DNA of 11,868 bases. Source: Willaertia magna (taxonomy: Eukaryota; Heterolobosea; Eutetramitea; Acrasida; Naegleriidae). The notes beneath the pieces were generated by a model. The model saw only the letters and a list, made by a program, of their open reading frames with translations, ran no database searches and was not told the DNA's origin. The DNA lies in contig CADWAF010000373.1 of assembly GCA_902984215.1 (NCBI GenBank), positions 1-11,868 of the forward strand, written 5' to 3'. The first letter of the stretch is position 1, and every line of letters begins with the position of its first letter. A program made the translations under genes and the position numbers. Shown here one piece after another: positions 1 to 8,421 of this stretch.

Positions 1-4
1 AAAT

Positions 5-1018
5 TTATTTCCAGAAATTTAACAATGAGATTTCTTCGCCCTCTTCAATAGCACTAATTACATCACTAAATGATGTCTTATCAAAATCTTTATGAACAAT
101 ATTAAATAAATAGAATAAATATTTCACAATAAATGATTGTAAATTATCTTCATTAAATTTACTAATTTCTGTATCCTTTGTTAATTTATAATTATATTTA
201 TTAATTAAATTATTAATTTCTTCTTTATTAAATAATTTATCATTAATTAAATCATTTAATAAATTAAAATCTATTTTTAATTCTTCATTAGTAAAATTAA
301 ATAATAATTTATTGTCAATATTTATTTCTATTTTAAAAGTTTCTCCATTAAACTCATTAAATGTATTTGATATTAATAAAGGAATACCATTATCTAAATA
401 TAGAATAAATATAACATTACTATTAATAAAAATTTCATCATCATCATTTTCTTTTTCTTCATATTCATAAATTAATGGATAAATATGGTTAATTGTAAAT
501 TTAGATAAATTAAATAGATTAAATAATTTATTGAAATCATTATGTTCAAAATAATTTTTATTTTTATTATTTTCTATATTTGAACAATATAATTTTCCTT
601 TTTTATTAGTATTTTTATTAAAATGATTAAATAAATATAATTTTGCTTCTTCTAAATTATTTTTATTAACATAAAATTGTAAATTGCAATAAAGTTTAAA
701 TAAATATTCAAAATTGGAAGGAACTTTAGTAAAACTATGTAATAAATGTTGACATTTCATTTCTTCTCCTTTTAAATAATTTAAATCACTTAATGTTTTA
801 TTTAAATTATTTAATTCTAAATCATTTAATTTAAAAATATTACCATAATAAGACTTTTGAAATTCTTCAGATTTTAAAATATTATACCATTGTTTATTAA
901 CAAATTGAAAAGAAGAAATGATATCAATAATGGATGAATAAGTAAAGATATTTCTTAAAGATAAATTATCAATAGTATAACATAAAGCATCTATTTTTCT
1001 CTTTTTTACTTGTTGCAT
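5..1018 (-). CDS. F-box-like protein, 337 aa, very AT-rich
   Basis: A complete single-exon frame from ATG at 1018 to TAA at 5-7. Residues about 14-52 resemble an F-box: a Leu/Ile-rich helix (LSLRNIFTYSS), a second helix (IIDIISSFQFV) and the typical end NKQWYNIL, comparable to the 'VCKRW' end of known F-boxes. F-box proteins usually bind Skp1 in SCF ubiquitin ligases and recruit substrates through their C-terminal part; that role is inferred here. The rest (about 60-337) is Asn/Lys/Leu/Phe-rich with short acidic patches and shows no WD40, LRR or Kelch repeats, so no substrate class can be named. There is no signal peptide or membrane segment. Coding sequence is markedly more AT-rich than the dehydrogenase or RCC1 genes. 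The 5' leader appears to carry an intron and an E2F-like site. Sure of the gene, moderately sure of the F-box. Confidence 0.75.
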   Translation of the reverse strand: MQQVKKRKIDALCYTIDNLSLRNIFTYSSIIDIISSFQFVNKQWYNILKSEEFQKSYYGNIFKLNDLELNNLNKTLSDLNYLKGEEMKCQHLLHSFTKVPSNFEYLFKLYCNLQFYVNKNNLEEAKLYLFNHFNKNTNKKGKLYCSNIENNKNKNYFEHNDFNKLFNLFNLSKFTINHIYPLIYEYEEKENDDDEIFINSNVIFILYLDNGIPLLISNTFNEFNGETFKIEINIDNKLLFNFTNEELKIDFNLLNDLINDKLFNKEEINNLINKYNYKLTKDTEISKFNEDNLQSFIVKYLFYLFNIVHKDFDKTSFSDVISAIEEGEEISLLNFWK

Positions 1019-1064
1019 TTTTTTTATTATGCGTTTAAATCATGGGTATTCAATGATATAAGAT

Positions 1065-1075
1065 TTGGCGGGAAA
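1065..1075 (+). promoter_or_regulatory. E2F/DP-type site TTGGCGGGAAA in the F-box leader
   Basis: The string TTTGGCGGGAAA at 1064-1075 matches the classical E2F consensus (TTTSSCGC and the TTSGCGGGAAA variant). It lies about 46 bp upstream of the F-box ATG, in a GC-containing island beside nearly pure A/T sequence. The same 11-mer occurs again at 7895-7905. Binding is inferred from the motif only. Confidence 0.45.
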
Positions 1076-1095
1076 GAGTTAAAGGACAACCTTTG

Positions 1096-1296
1096 CTATG
1101 ACAAAGAATTTATAATTTTATATATTAAAAAAATTTTAAATAATTTTAAATAATTTTTTAAATTTTATTTTTTAATATTTAATTCATTTAAAATATGGTA
1201 TATATTTTAAAATTAAAAATTATATTATTTATCTTTAATTATAAATTATTATTTACTATATGAATAAAAATAATAAAAATAGATTAAATAACTTAC
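1096..1296 (-). other. Probable intron in the 5' leader of the F-box gene
   Basis: On the minus strand a perfect GTAAGT donor follows TGAG at 1297, and a CATAG acceptor ends at 1096, giving about 201 nt. The interior is almost pure A/T, unlike the mixed sequence on both sides. The proposed leader exon (about 1297-1380) contains no ATG, so the intron would lie entirely in the 5'UTR and the start stays at 1018. The leader exon begins about 20 nt after the stop of the seven-pass gene. It could instead be 3'UTR of that gene, with the GTAAGT fortuitous. Confidence 0.5.
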
Positions 1297-1400
1297 CTCA
1301 ATAGATATACAGGTTTTCAGTGGAGTGGAAATTTTGTCAATCGAGTAAATAAAGGGTACAGTTGTAAATTCAAAAGAATGTGAAATATTTGAAAATTTAT

Positions 1401-2645
1401 TTACAGTGTAACAACATTTGTAGCTGTAGTTGATGTTTTTGTCATTTCTGACATTTCTGCGATTGTTTCATCCTCCTCTGTATTACTTGTTGAATCACTA
1501 GTTTCGATTAATCTACAAACGTTGAATATTTCAATCCAATCTTTTAATTTATCAACACCTTTTTTCACATCACTGGTTGATAATTGATCCAATGGTCCAT
1601 AGATAAAGGCCATTGCCAATACAAACAAAAAGATACTAAATCTTTCCAAACATATCACAAATATTAATACTCCACTAAATACCATTGTAAAAATTTGAGA
1701 TGTTTTGATATCAGCACTGTTTTGTCTAGCAGCACTAATACAAACAAACAAAATCCACATTAAAACACTAAATGTTAATACTAATCCGAAAGCACATTGA
1801 GCTGCAGTTAATAAATTTAAATTTCTGCATGCCCTTTTCCTTTGAGGCGAAAAGTCTGAAGTATTCTTTGTCAATTTGTTTGATAAGGCAACACCTAAAA
1901 TTAAATTTAAAATTGAAAAATAACATAAAGAACCTGCAAATATTATAATAAACGGTATTTCAGCAATTTGAGAATAAAAATCATAAGTTTTCTTGTTTTC
2001 AAAAGTTCCAAAACTACGCAAACTATAAGTTGAAAACATAAAAACCATGTGAAAAAAAGAACTTGTTGCGAATAAAGTAAATACTATAATACTGGTCATC
2101 TTTACAACAACAGCCATTCTTCTGTTCCAATTCACATTCTTTTCATTACTTCCTTTTTTGTTGGACCTTGTTCGCATCCACCACTGTTTTCTATTAAAAT
2201 ATACTACGTACAACATTCTGGTTATAATAGTAAAACAATAAATACATAAATATCCTCCAAATATTATTCCAGTCGAGTTGAATAAATTTGTTATTCCAGA
2301 CGCTGGTGATATTTTATATAAACTTAAAACCATACTAATTATTCCAATGACGTGACTGTAAACTTGATAAATACACTTTACAATGATCAGTCCATAAAAT
2401 ATTTTCTTTGGTCTTACAAGCTCTGACCACTTCCTTAACAGCAGTGAAGTAATAAATAATGCTAACATTGAAAACGCTATTGCTCCAGCTGCATAAAGAC
2501 TTATCATAACAGTACTTATACTTTGCATACTTGTTGAAGTCGAGTTTGTAATGTTATTGTTTGTAACATTACTTGTTATAACTTGGTTTAATGATAATAT
2601 TTCTTCAATAAATTCAATAGAATAACTTTGAGTATGTATAGACAT
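1401..2645 (-). CDS. Seven-pass membrane protein, receptor-like, 414 aa
   Basis: The frame ends at TAA 1401-1403. The first in-frame ATG is at 2645; the open frame continues upstream to about 2754 but with no ATG, so I start at 2645. Seven hydrophobic segments are visible at about residues 45-70, 83-110, 126-150, 178-204, 226-254, 278-304 and 318-348. The N-terminus (1-44) is polar with N-glycosylation sequons at N26, N31 and N34. The loop after TM3 is basic (about 151-176). The cytoplasmic tail (352-414) is acidic and Ser/Thr-rich. This topology (N-term outside, basic inner loop, Ser/Thr tail) is that of a G-protein-coupled-receptor-like protein. I see no DRY, NPxxY or other family signature, so ligand and class are unknown. 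It could also be another seven-pass family. It follows the four-pass gene by 117 bp. Confidence 0.75.
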   Translation of the reverse strand: MSIHTQSYSIEFIEEILSLNQVITSNVTNNNITNSTSTSMQSISTVMISLYAAGAIAFSMLALFITSLLLRKWSELVRPKKIFYGLIIVKCIYQVYSHVIGIISMVLSLYKISPASGITNLFNSTGIIFGGYLCIYCFTIITRMLYVVYFNRKQWWMRTRSNKKGSNEKNVNWNRRMAVVVKMTSIIVFTLFATSSFFHMVFMFSTYSLRSFGTFENKKTYDFYSQIAEIPFIIIFAGSLCYFSILNLILGVALSNKLTKNTSDFSPQRKRACRNLNLLTAAQCAFGLVLTFSVLMWILFVCISAARQNSADIKTSQIFTMVFSGVLIFVICLERFSIFLFVLAMAFIYGPLDQLSTSDVKKGVDKLKDWIEIFNVCRLIETSDSTSNTEEDETIAEMSEMTKTSTTATNVVTL

Positions 2646-2762
2646 TTGTTTTATCGCTTGATCACATAAATCCAATAAAGGGAAAGTAAATAATGTTTTC
2701 CAAACAACAAACAGTCCTAAATTGTTGGTTATTTTGAAAAGAAATCTGAACGATTAATACCA

Positions 2763-3573
2763 CTAATACAAATCTGGCTCATAGTTGTTAAAAGCTACTA
2801 TTGAAGATACTTTGATTCCATTTGTTTTCTTTGTACGAACAATCGCGGTTGTGAAAACGCTGTCCTCATTTGTAGTGTAAATGATCTTTTTTACAACATA
2901 GAACAAAAAAAGTCATTAGTGGGGGGAAAATAATTTATTTTACTTACTAGTGGATGTGAGTATTATCCAAGTGTTGTCTTGCATATAACACTCTGTCACT
3001 ATTAGTTGCCCTATTTCTCCACTTCATTTCTTTGAAAGCATAATACATATTAACGAACATAAATATTGAAAAACCAATGACAACCTCAATTCTAATACCA
3101 CCAAATAATAAGCCTTCACAAAGATAATAGCAAATGACAAATAAATTTAAAATAGCTGACAATAATAATAATCTATTTTTGCGCCATACCCTTGGAATAA
3201 AGTTAATAAAAGCCATTACGACATTTAAAATACCCGCAGCCCTTTGTAAAGGTGGATTGTTTGCTGGGAACCCGTAAAATGAATAAATGTTTAATCCTAA
3301 AAAGGTTCCAAAGAATAATAATAAACCATTAACAAAGTAGAATATTGAAGTACTCAATAATGTTGTTTTGTAATACTGTTTAACATTGTCCCACAAATGT
3401 AATAACTGAGGGGGAAGGTGCATATCTGAAGCTTCTAAACTTAAATTAGATTGGATTGATGAATCTTCTTCCTGTCCCTTAGCATCTAAAATCCTTTCAC
3501 TTTTGTTATCTTCATTGGTAGAAGACTGTTGGTCAACTGGAATTCTTTTTTGTGGCAAAGGAGGTAAATCCAT
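2763..3573 (-). CDS. Four-pass membrane protein, probably two exons, 240 aa
   Basis: ATG at 3573. Exon 1 is 3573-2948 and the proposed exon 2 is 2859-2763, ending in TAG. The N-terminal 65 residues are polar, with Pro-rich and acidic stretches, and likely cytosolic. Four hydrophobic segments follow at about 72-98, 112-128, 134-158 and 161-180, then a short basic tail. Unspliced, the frame stops at 2947 (TAG followed at once by TAA), giving 208 aa. However, the stop overlaps a perfect GTAAGT donor. Splicing to an acceptor ending at 2860 (GACAG) joins in phase to 31 codons of normal-looking sequence ending EPDLY. I favour the spliced form but not strongly. I do not recognise the family, and no catalytic or transport motif is visible. 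Its ATG lies 78 bp past the dehydrogenase stop. Confidence 0.65.
2860..2947 (-). other. Candidate 88-nt intron of the four-pass protein gene
   Basis: Donor TA/GTAAGT at 2947 matches the GTAAGT donors of the three better-supported introns here. A CTAAT branch-like string and a T-rich tract lie inside. The acceptor GACAG ends at 2860. Exon 1 ends in phase 2 and exon 2 supplies one base, making a Tyr codon. The nearer acceptor AAAAAAG (ending at 2886) would create a stop at the junction. Weak point: the chosen acceptor has no adjacent pyrimidine tract. Confidence 0.5.
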
Positions 3574-3651
3574 TTTTTTAATTCAATACTTATTTTAAAA
3601 TACTTCCAATTTTATAATAGAAAAAATCTTAATATATTAACATACTAATAA

Positions 3652-5508
3652 TTATTTTGTGCAAACATTAATATAATTAAGGGTTTCTTGTAATTCTTTT
3701 TGTTTTCTTTCTTCATTCCATTGTAACTCTTTAGACATAATATCAATTACTTTAGGAGCAATATTCTTAGATTCTTCTCTATCTAAAAACATTAAACTTA
3801 ATCTATACGCGATAATATCCAATGGTTTCATTGCCATCTCATATTTTAATTGATATAATATTTCCCCTTCTATAAATGGATACTTATCTGACAATTTGTT
3901 TAATAAATTATATTGTTGTGAAATATTAAGGATAAACAAAGCTCTATCACCATAATAATGTTTTAAATGATCCCAAGTTTCTTTAGAAATATTTGACAAA
4001 GGTGGTGTATCGATTTTTTTAAGCGCCTCCCAATATACTGAACTACCAACCAAACAAATATAATTAGTCTTAGATTTTGGTATTTCCTTTTGATCTGTCA
4101 TAAATACCTCATGCAACGCCTTTTCAATAGTATCTTCACCTATTTTTCTGTAAGAGGTCCATTTTCCTCCACCCACTGAAATTAGACCACTTTTACTCAT
4201 CTCAATGTAATGATCCCTTGATATAGTTTTTGTTGCAGCTGATGAATTATTTTCTGCTAGAGCAGATGGGACACTAATTAAAGGTCTAATGCCAGTCCAA
4301 CTGGATTTAATATCTTTTGTAGAAATCTCTCCCTCTAAGCACTCCTTCATTGTCTCTACTATAAATTCTAGTTCTGTAGTTGTAGGATTTGGGGTCTCGG
4401 TTAAGGGTGTTGGTATGTCAGTAGTACCTGCCAATAGTTTACCTTCCCAAGGCACTAAAAACAATACCCTTCCGTCCTTAGTTTTTGGAACTAATATTCC
4501 AGAATGTTGATTTTCTGACATAAATTTATCTTTATCAAATACCAAGTGTGTTCCAGCGCTTGGTTTAACAATAAGTTGAGCATTAGGATCGTCCATTAAT
4601 CTAATTTGATCTAAATAAGGTCCAGTAGCATTGACAACACATTTAGACGACACAGAATACATTTGTCCAGATAAACGATCTTTCACTCTCACCCCAACCA
4701 GTTTTCCTTCCTCAGATTTTAATAATTCTGTCACTTCCATATAATTTAAAGTTACAGTACCTAAGGCATTTGCAGTTAAAATTGTCAATAAATTTGCACG
4801 CGAATCATTAAAAGAACCATCATAATATGACATTGCCCCCAATAATCCAGACTTTTTTAAACTAGGCCATCTTTCTATAGTTGATTTCTTTGAAAACCAT
4901 CTTGCATATCCAATTCTAGCATCAGAACCACTTAATACGTCATAAATAGTTAAACCAATAAACATCTTTACAGAATCAAATAAACTATAACATGGAGTAA
5001 TTAAAAGCATAGGACTGGATAAATGTGGACAAACCTGAAAGAAATGTTTTCTTTCTCTCAAACAATCATAAACTAATTGTAATTCATTCCAATCTGCATT
5101 CATTATTGCTTTTTCTAAATATCTTACTCCTCCGTGCAGTAATTTGGTACTTCTAGAACTTGTACCGGAACTAAAATCATTTCTCTCTAATAAAAGTACT
5201 TTTAGTCCTCTAGAGGATGCTTCTAAAGCTGAAGATGAGCCTACTGAACCTCCACCAATAATTATTATATCAAAATTATTATTTAATTGTTCTAATTGTT
5301 CATTTCTATCTGTGTGAAGTATTACATGATTTTGTTCATCTCTTGGTAAATCCACTTGTTCCGAACTTGAAAATAATTTACTTCTATCATAAAGAGGTAA
5401 ACTATAAATGTCAGTGTTTCTGTGTTTATAATAAATATATCCACCTGCAGTACCTGCTGCAACAAAGCCAAAGGCTGACAAAGTCAAAATATTTCTTATT
5501 AATTTCAT
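3652..5508 (-). CDS. FAD-dependent glycerol-3-phosphate dehydrogenase, mitochondrial, 618 aa
   Basis: Oxidises sn-glycerol 3-phosphate to dihydroxyacetone phosphate and passes electrons through FAD to quinone at the mitochondrial inner membrane (glycerol-phosphate shuttle; yeast Gut2, animal GPD2). The N-terminus has basic residues (K2, R5) and one hydrophobic segment (about 6-27), which fits a mitochondrial signal-anchor. The FAD dinucleotide motif GGGSVG is at 85-90, with the acidic end of the fold (LLLER) at 105-109. The family signature SSGTSSRSTKLLHGGVRYLE is at 113-132. Later conserved blocks are YYDGSFNDSRANLL (228-241), VVNATGPYLD (291-300), PWEGKLLAGTTD (353-364), WTGIRPL (404-410) and GGGKWTSYRKIGEDT (446-460). 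Length is close to fungal enzymes and there are no C-terminal EF-hands, unlike the calcium-regulated animal form. ATG at 5508, TAA at 3652-3654, no introns. Strong call. Confidence 0.97.
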   Translation of the reverse strand: MKLIRNILTLSAFGFVAAGTAGGYIYYKHRNTDIYSLPLYDRSKLFSSSEQVDLPRDEQNHVILHTDRNEQLEQLNNNFDIIIIGGGSVGSSSALEASSRGLKVLLLERNDFSSGTSSRSTKLLHGGVRYLEKAIMNADWNELQLVYDCLRERKHFFQVCPHLSSPMLLITPCYSLFDSVKMFIGLTIYDVLSGSDARIGYARWFSKKSTIERWPSLKKSGLLGAMSYYDGSFNDSRANLLTILTANALGTVTLNYMEVTELLKSEEGKLVGVRVKDRLSGQMYSVSSKCVVNATGPYLDQIRLMDDPNAQLIVKPSAGTHLVFDKDKFMSENQHSGILVPKTKDGRVLFLVPWEGKLLAGTTDIPTPLTETPNPTTTELEFIVETMKECLEGEISTKDIKSSWTGIRPLISVPSALAENNSSAATKTISRDHYIEMSKSGLISVGGGKWTSYRKIGEDTIEKALHEVFMTDQKEIPKSKTNYICLVGSSVYWEALKKIDTPPLSNISKETWDHLKHYYGDRALFILNISQQYNLLNKLSDKYPFIEGEILYQLKYEMAMKPLDIIAYRLSLMFLDREESKNIAPKVIDIMSKELQWNEERKQKELQETLNYINVCTK

Positions 5509-5580
5509 TCTTTTTCGACAGGAATTTTTTTTGCAAAGCTTAACTCAAAAAACTTCCCTGATAAGGTTTATTAAGCCTTG

Positions 5581-6775
5581 TTATTTGCCATCAATACAAA
5601 TTGCAATACCAAAGTAATAAGAACTGTAGGCGTTGGCAACAGTATAACCTAGTTTTTCAATCATTCTTGGTTCTTCTTCTTTATATAAGTATCTATGACC
5701 TTCTACTTCCTTGTGACCTAATAGTTATTAATATTACTCAATAAATATTTAATTCAAACAATTACTTACCTAATCTACCATCACTTCCACATCCAAAACT
5801 TACCAAAGAATTTTGTTTGATTAAGGCAAGAGTATGTATTCCTCCACATATTACTTCCTTAACACTTTTTTCCATGCCATATTGAACGAGAATAGGTTTC
5901 ATTTGATCATTGGTATTTCCTGTTCCTAGTTTGTATTTATACCCAGAACCAAAAGTATATAAATTTCCTTCATCGTCCACACAAGCACCGTGACAATTGT
6001 GACTTGATCCAACAGTACATGATATATTTACAATATTTGTTGGACTATTAAAAATTAATTTAGTTGGCATGTGTCCATTCTTGTTTCTTTGGTTTCCAAT
6101 TCCTAGTTGATAATTGTCGTTAGATCCAAACCCAAAAACCTCCCCTCGCATTGTAATTACTAAAGTACTATTAAACCCTAAGGAAACTGCTTTAAATTCT
6201 GTAATGGATTCACCGTTACTGTTAATAATTAATGGTGTCAATTTCTCCAATTCTTGAACATTTTGAAAGCCACATTTGGAATAAGAGTTACTTCCAACAA
6301 AATATAAATGATTTAAGCTTGTGAGAGCAGCACAATAGTTATTTCCAGAATAAATAGAAACAGGCTCCTCCTCTTTAGGTAATTCCCATGCTAAAGGAAG
6401 TTTCATTACCTTGTTGCACAATTTTCCCCAAATCATAACGTTCTTACTCGAAATACAGCACCCAGTCCAATAACCTGCGCTTAGGTCAGTAACATTTTGT
6501 AGAGCTTTAACCCTAATGGGAGTAAGAAATTGGTCTGATTCATCTCCATTACCCAATCTACAATTTTTACCAATCCCGAAACTGTAAACAAAGCCTTTAT
6601 CATCTAAAAGTAATAAAAAACTATTTCCTGCAGATGCTTTTATAATGTTTACTCCAAGTATTGGTGTTATATTAGAAACTTCATTTTCTATAGTTTTATA
6701 GGAAGCGATTAAAGCTGGTTCATCCGATCGCAAGCCTTTAGCGCCTATCTGTCCCCAGTAAAAAACTCTAGACAT
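5581..6775 (-). CDS. RCC1-repeat (beta-propeller) protein, two exons, 380 aa
   Basis: Exon 1 is 6775-5770 and exon 2 is 5717-5581, ending in TAA. The frame is open two codons further up to a TTG, but the ATG (MSRVFYWG) is at 6775. RCC1-type blades appear along the protein: SFGIGKNCRLGNG (about 65-77), VGSNSYSKCG, FGFGSNDNYQLGIG, TFGSGYKYKLGTG and SFGCGSDGRLGH, each preceded by an 'aG..hs.al' type strand. Splicing restores the canonical GRLGH and adds a final half-blade (AYSSYYFGIAI) that would close the propeller. Known members act as Ran exchange factors, in ubiquitin signalling or in cytoskeletal regulation. The repeats alone do not say which, and no other domain is fused, so I give no specific function. 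The gene lies 72 bp upstream of the dehydrogenase start. Confidence 0.9.
5718..5769 (-). other. 52-nt intron in the RCC1-like gene
   Basis: Donor GTAAGT follows TTAG (exon ends at 5770) and the acceptor CTATTAG ends at 5718. The split codon is a Gly (G/GT). Splicing gives GRLGH and a C-terminus typical of the repeat, whereas reading through stops after two codons. Confidence 0.9.
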
Positions 6776-6892
6776 TACCAATTTATTTTTTTAGGTGAAC
6801 GCTCAATTTTAATTAATGGTGAGGCTAGAATTTGAACAGCATGTAAGGTTTAGTTACAAAGTTTGTCACAATAAATAAAATAAATAAAAAGT

Positions 6893-8244
6893 TTAATAAT
6901 GAACTGGCCAGTAATTTTGAATTTGTTGTCTTTTTGAAATTTCTTTCTTTTGTAAAACCTTAAATCTTCTCATAAATATTTTGTAAGTGAAATAGCTGAC
7001 GGCAATTGCACCAAATATAAATCCAATAAAAGCAATAATTAAAACAATAACTAAAAGAATAATACCTAAAATAACTAAAACTCCACCTCCATTACTATCT
7101 CCACCGCAATCTAAATTACAACCACCACAATCACATGAACCACCAGTACAACAATCAACATCACCTCCACCAATTCCACCAATTCCACCAACATTTGTTC
7201 CATGACAACATGTACATAAATTAAAACAACAATAAACATGATTATCACCATACAAACTACACCAAAAACAATACCAAAAACACATATCACTACAATCTAA
7301 CCATGGATTATAATAATAACTACGATAATATGGATAAGTATCATATGTATAAAAAGATGATTCTGCAGAACAACAATTTCCTAACCATTGACCTGTTGTA
7401 CATTTATTTATTGCAGAACATGCAAAACCAAATAATCCAAACAATCCAACAAAAAAGAAAAAGGTTACAAATCCACAACTTTACAATAATTAAATATAAT
7501 TATTAATTATAATTTTTAAATAATAATAATACTTACATATAAGTTGCAAGAAAAGTATTAAATGATGTACCAAATAATTTACTTCTTAATTTATAATCAA
7601 AATCACATAAAGCAAAAAATCCAACACAAATAAAAACCAATAATTGCCAAACTAATAACATTAAGGCAATATCTGAAAATACAAAGAATGAGAATTTAAA
7701 TACACTTGTAGGTTTATATCCACAACATGCATCATGTTGATGTTCAATTACTCTTCCATTTTCATCAACTTCTTTAAAAACATAGGTATGTTTGCAAATA
7801 TCACATTCATAAAAAGATTCTTGTCTTGGACTGACAGCTCTCTACGTTTTTTTTAATGTAAAATTTTACGTAAATTATATCGTAAAAAAAAATATTGGCG
7901 GGAAATGATGAACTTACCCATTGATCTAAACAGTAACGATGAACGTATTTCATACTTCCTGTACATTTACATGGAGCAATATAGTCATCATTTTCAGTTA
8001 ATACGGAATGACAACATCTACATATTTTTTCACCTTCCTCCTCTTCTTCCCCGACATTTGGATTTTTAATTAAATGTTCATTATCTAAATGAATGTCTCC
8101 TCCCGCATTACTTTTAAAATTATCATTATGAGGTTCGCTATAATAAATTGGAGGATTATGATATACTTGTTGTTGCTGTTCTAATAATTGTTTCTGTTCG
8201 TGCGAAGCAATAGTTGGCTGATAATTATAAGGGTCTTCTTTCAT
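6893..8244 (-). CDS. RING-CH (MARCH-type) membrane E3 ubiquitin ligase, three exons, 405 aa
   Basis: Exons are 8244-7918, 7841-7537 and 7478-6893 (TAA). The RING-CH zinc ligands are complete once exons 1 and 2 are joined: C75-x2-C78-x13-C92-x-C94-x7-H102-x2-C105-x16-C122-x2-C125, with the family phrase PCKCTGSMKYVHRYCLDQW. MARCH-type proteins bind a ubiquitin-charged E2 and modify membrane proteins for endocytosis or degradation. The N-terminus is Gln-rich (16-27) and acidic (66-72). Hydrophobic segments lie at about 157-187, 203-230 and 343-379. Between the last two, residues 231-335 hold 19 Cys, many Tyr/Trp and Gly-rich runs. A basic tail (about 380-405) ends WPVHY. The Cys-rich C-terminal part is not usual for MARCH proteins. 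An E2F-like site lies in intron 1. Family call strong; substrate unknown. Confidence 0.9.
7479..7536 (-). other. 58-nt intron 2 of the RING-CH gene
   Basis: Donor TATAT/GTAAGT (exon ends at 7537) and acceptor TGTAAAG ending at 7479. The phase-2 junction makes an Ile codon (AT/T) inside a hydrophobic segment, giving LATYICGFVTFFFFVG. This links the RING-CH part to the Cys-rich frame, which otherwise lacks an ATG near its start. Confidence 0.88.
7842..7917 (-). other. 76-nt intron 1 of the RING-CH gene
   Basis: Donor TGG/GTAAGT (exon ends at 7918) and acceptor ACGTAG ending at 7842. It sits between codons, and removal joins the CLDQW half of the RING-CH domain to the YECDICKHTY half that carries the last two zinc ligands. 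It contains the TTGGCGGGAAA string. Confidence 0.92.
7895..7905 (+). promoter_or_regulatory. E2F/DP-type site TTGGCGGGAAA in RING-CH intron 1
   Basis: This is an exact copy of the 11-mer found at 1065-1075, in the same orientation, 7 bp inside the GTAAGT donor. It is the only GC-rich string in an A/T-rich intron. An enhancer-like role within an intron is inference. Confidence 0.35.
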
Positions 8245-8421
8245 TTTTAATTTTTTTTTTAAATTTCTATTAATCCTCGTCTCTAGATTTTTATGGTGTG
8301 GAACTGGGATGAGTTGTTGCTTCTATTTAGCGTTCTAATTGGATTAGATTTTATTACAACACTATTTAGTTGGTAAATTGTTTACAATAGTATTTAAAAA
8401 TTAGGTAATTTAAGTAAATGT
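8245..8421. other. Intergenic spacer between SRPK stop and RING-CH start
   Basis: This 177-bp spacer should hold the SRPK 3' end and the RING-CH promoter. A long A-run on the minus strand precedes the RING-CH ATG. I see no open frame, RNA gene or repeat. Confidence 0.4.

Noticed and set aside
2643..2754. N-terminal extension of the seven-pass protein, hydrophobic and signal-peptide-like
   Set aside because: The frame is open there but has no ATG. It could only be used through a 24-nt intron (2745-2768 region), which is far shorter than the others here.
4289..4510. Plus-strand frame of 73 codons inside the dehydrogenase gene
   Set aside because: It is opposite a strongly conserved coding region and has no recognisable content.
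3652..5508. Calcium-regulated (EF-hand) type of glycerol-3-phosphate dehydrogenase
   Set aside because: No EF-hand loop is present after the catalytic region, and the length fits the form without them.
5343..5543. Plus-strand frame of 66 codons across the dehydrogenase start
   Set aside because: It is the antisense of the N-terminal coding sequence and has low-complexity content.
6893..7444. Separate Cys-rich membrane protein gene starting at 7444
   Set aside because: Its first codon is TTG, and an in-phase splice joins it to the RING-CH exons, so I treat it as exon 3.
7303..7506. Plus-strand frame of 67 codons, Asn/Tyr/Gln-rich
   Set aside because: It is the antisense of the Cys/Tyr-rich exon and intron 2 of the RING-CH gene.
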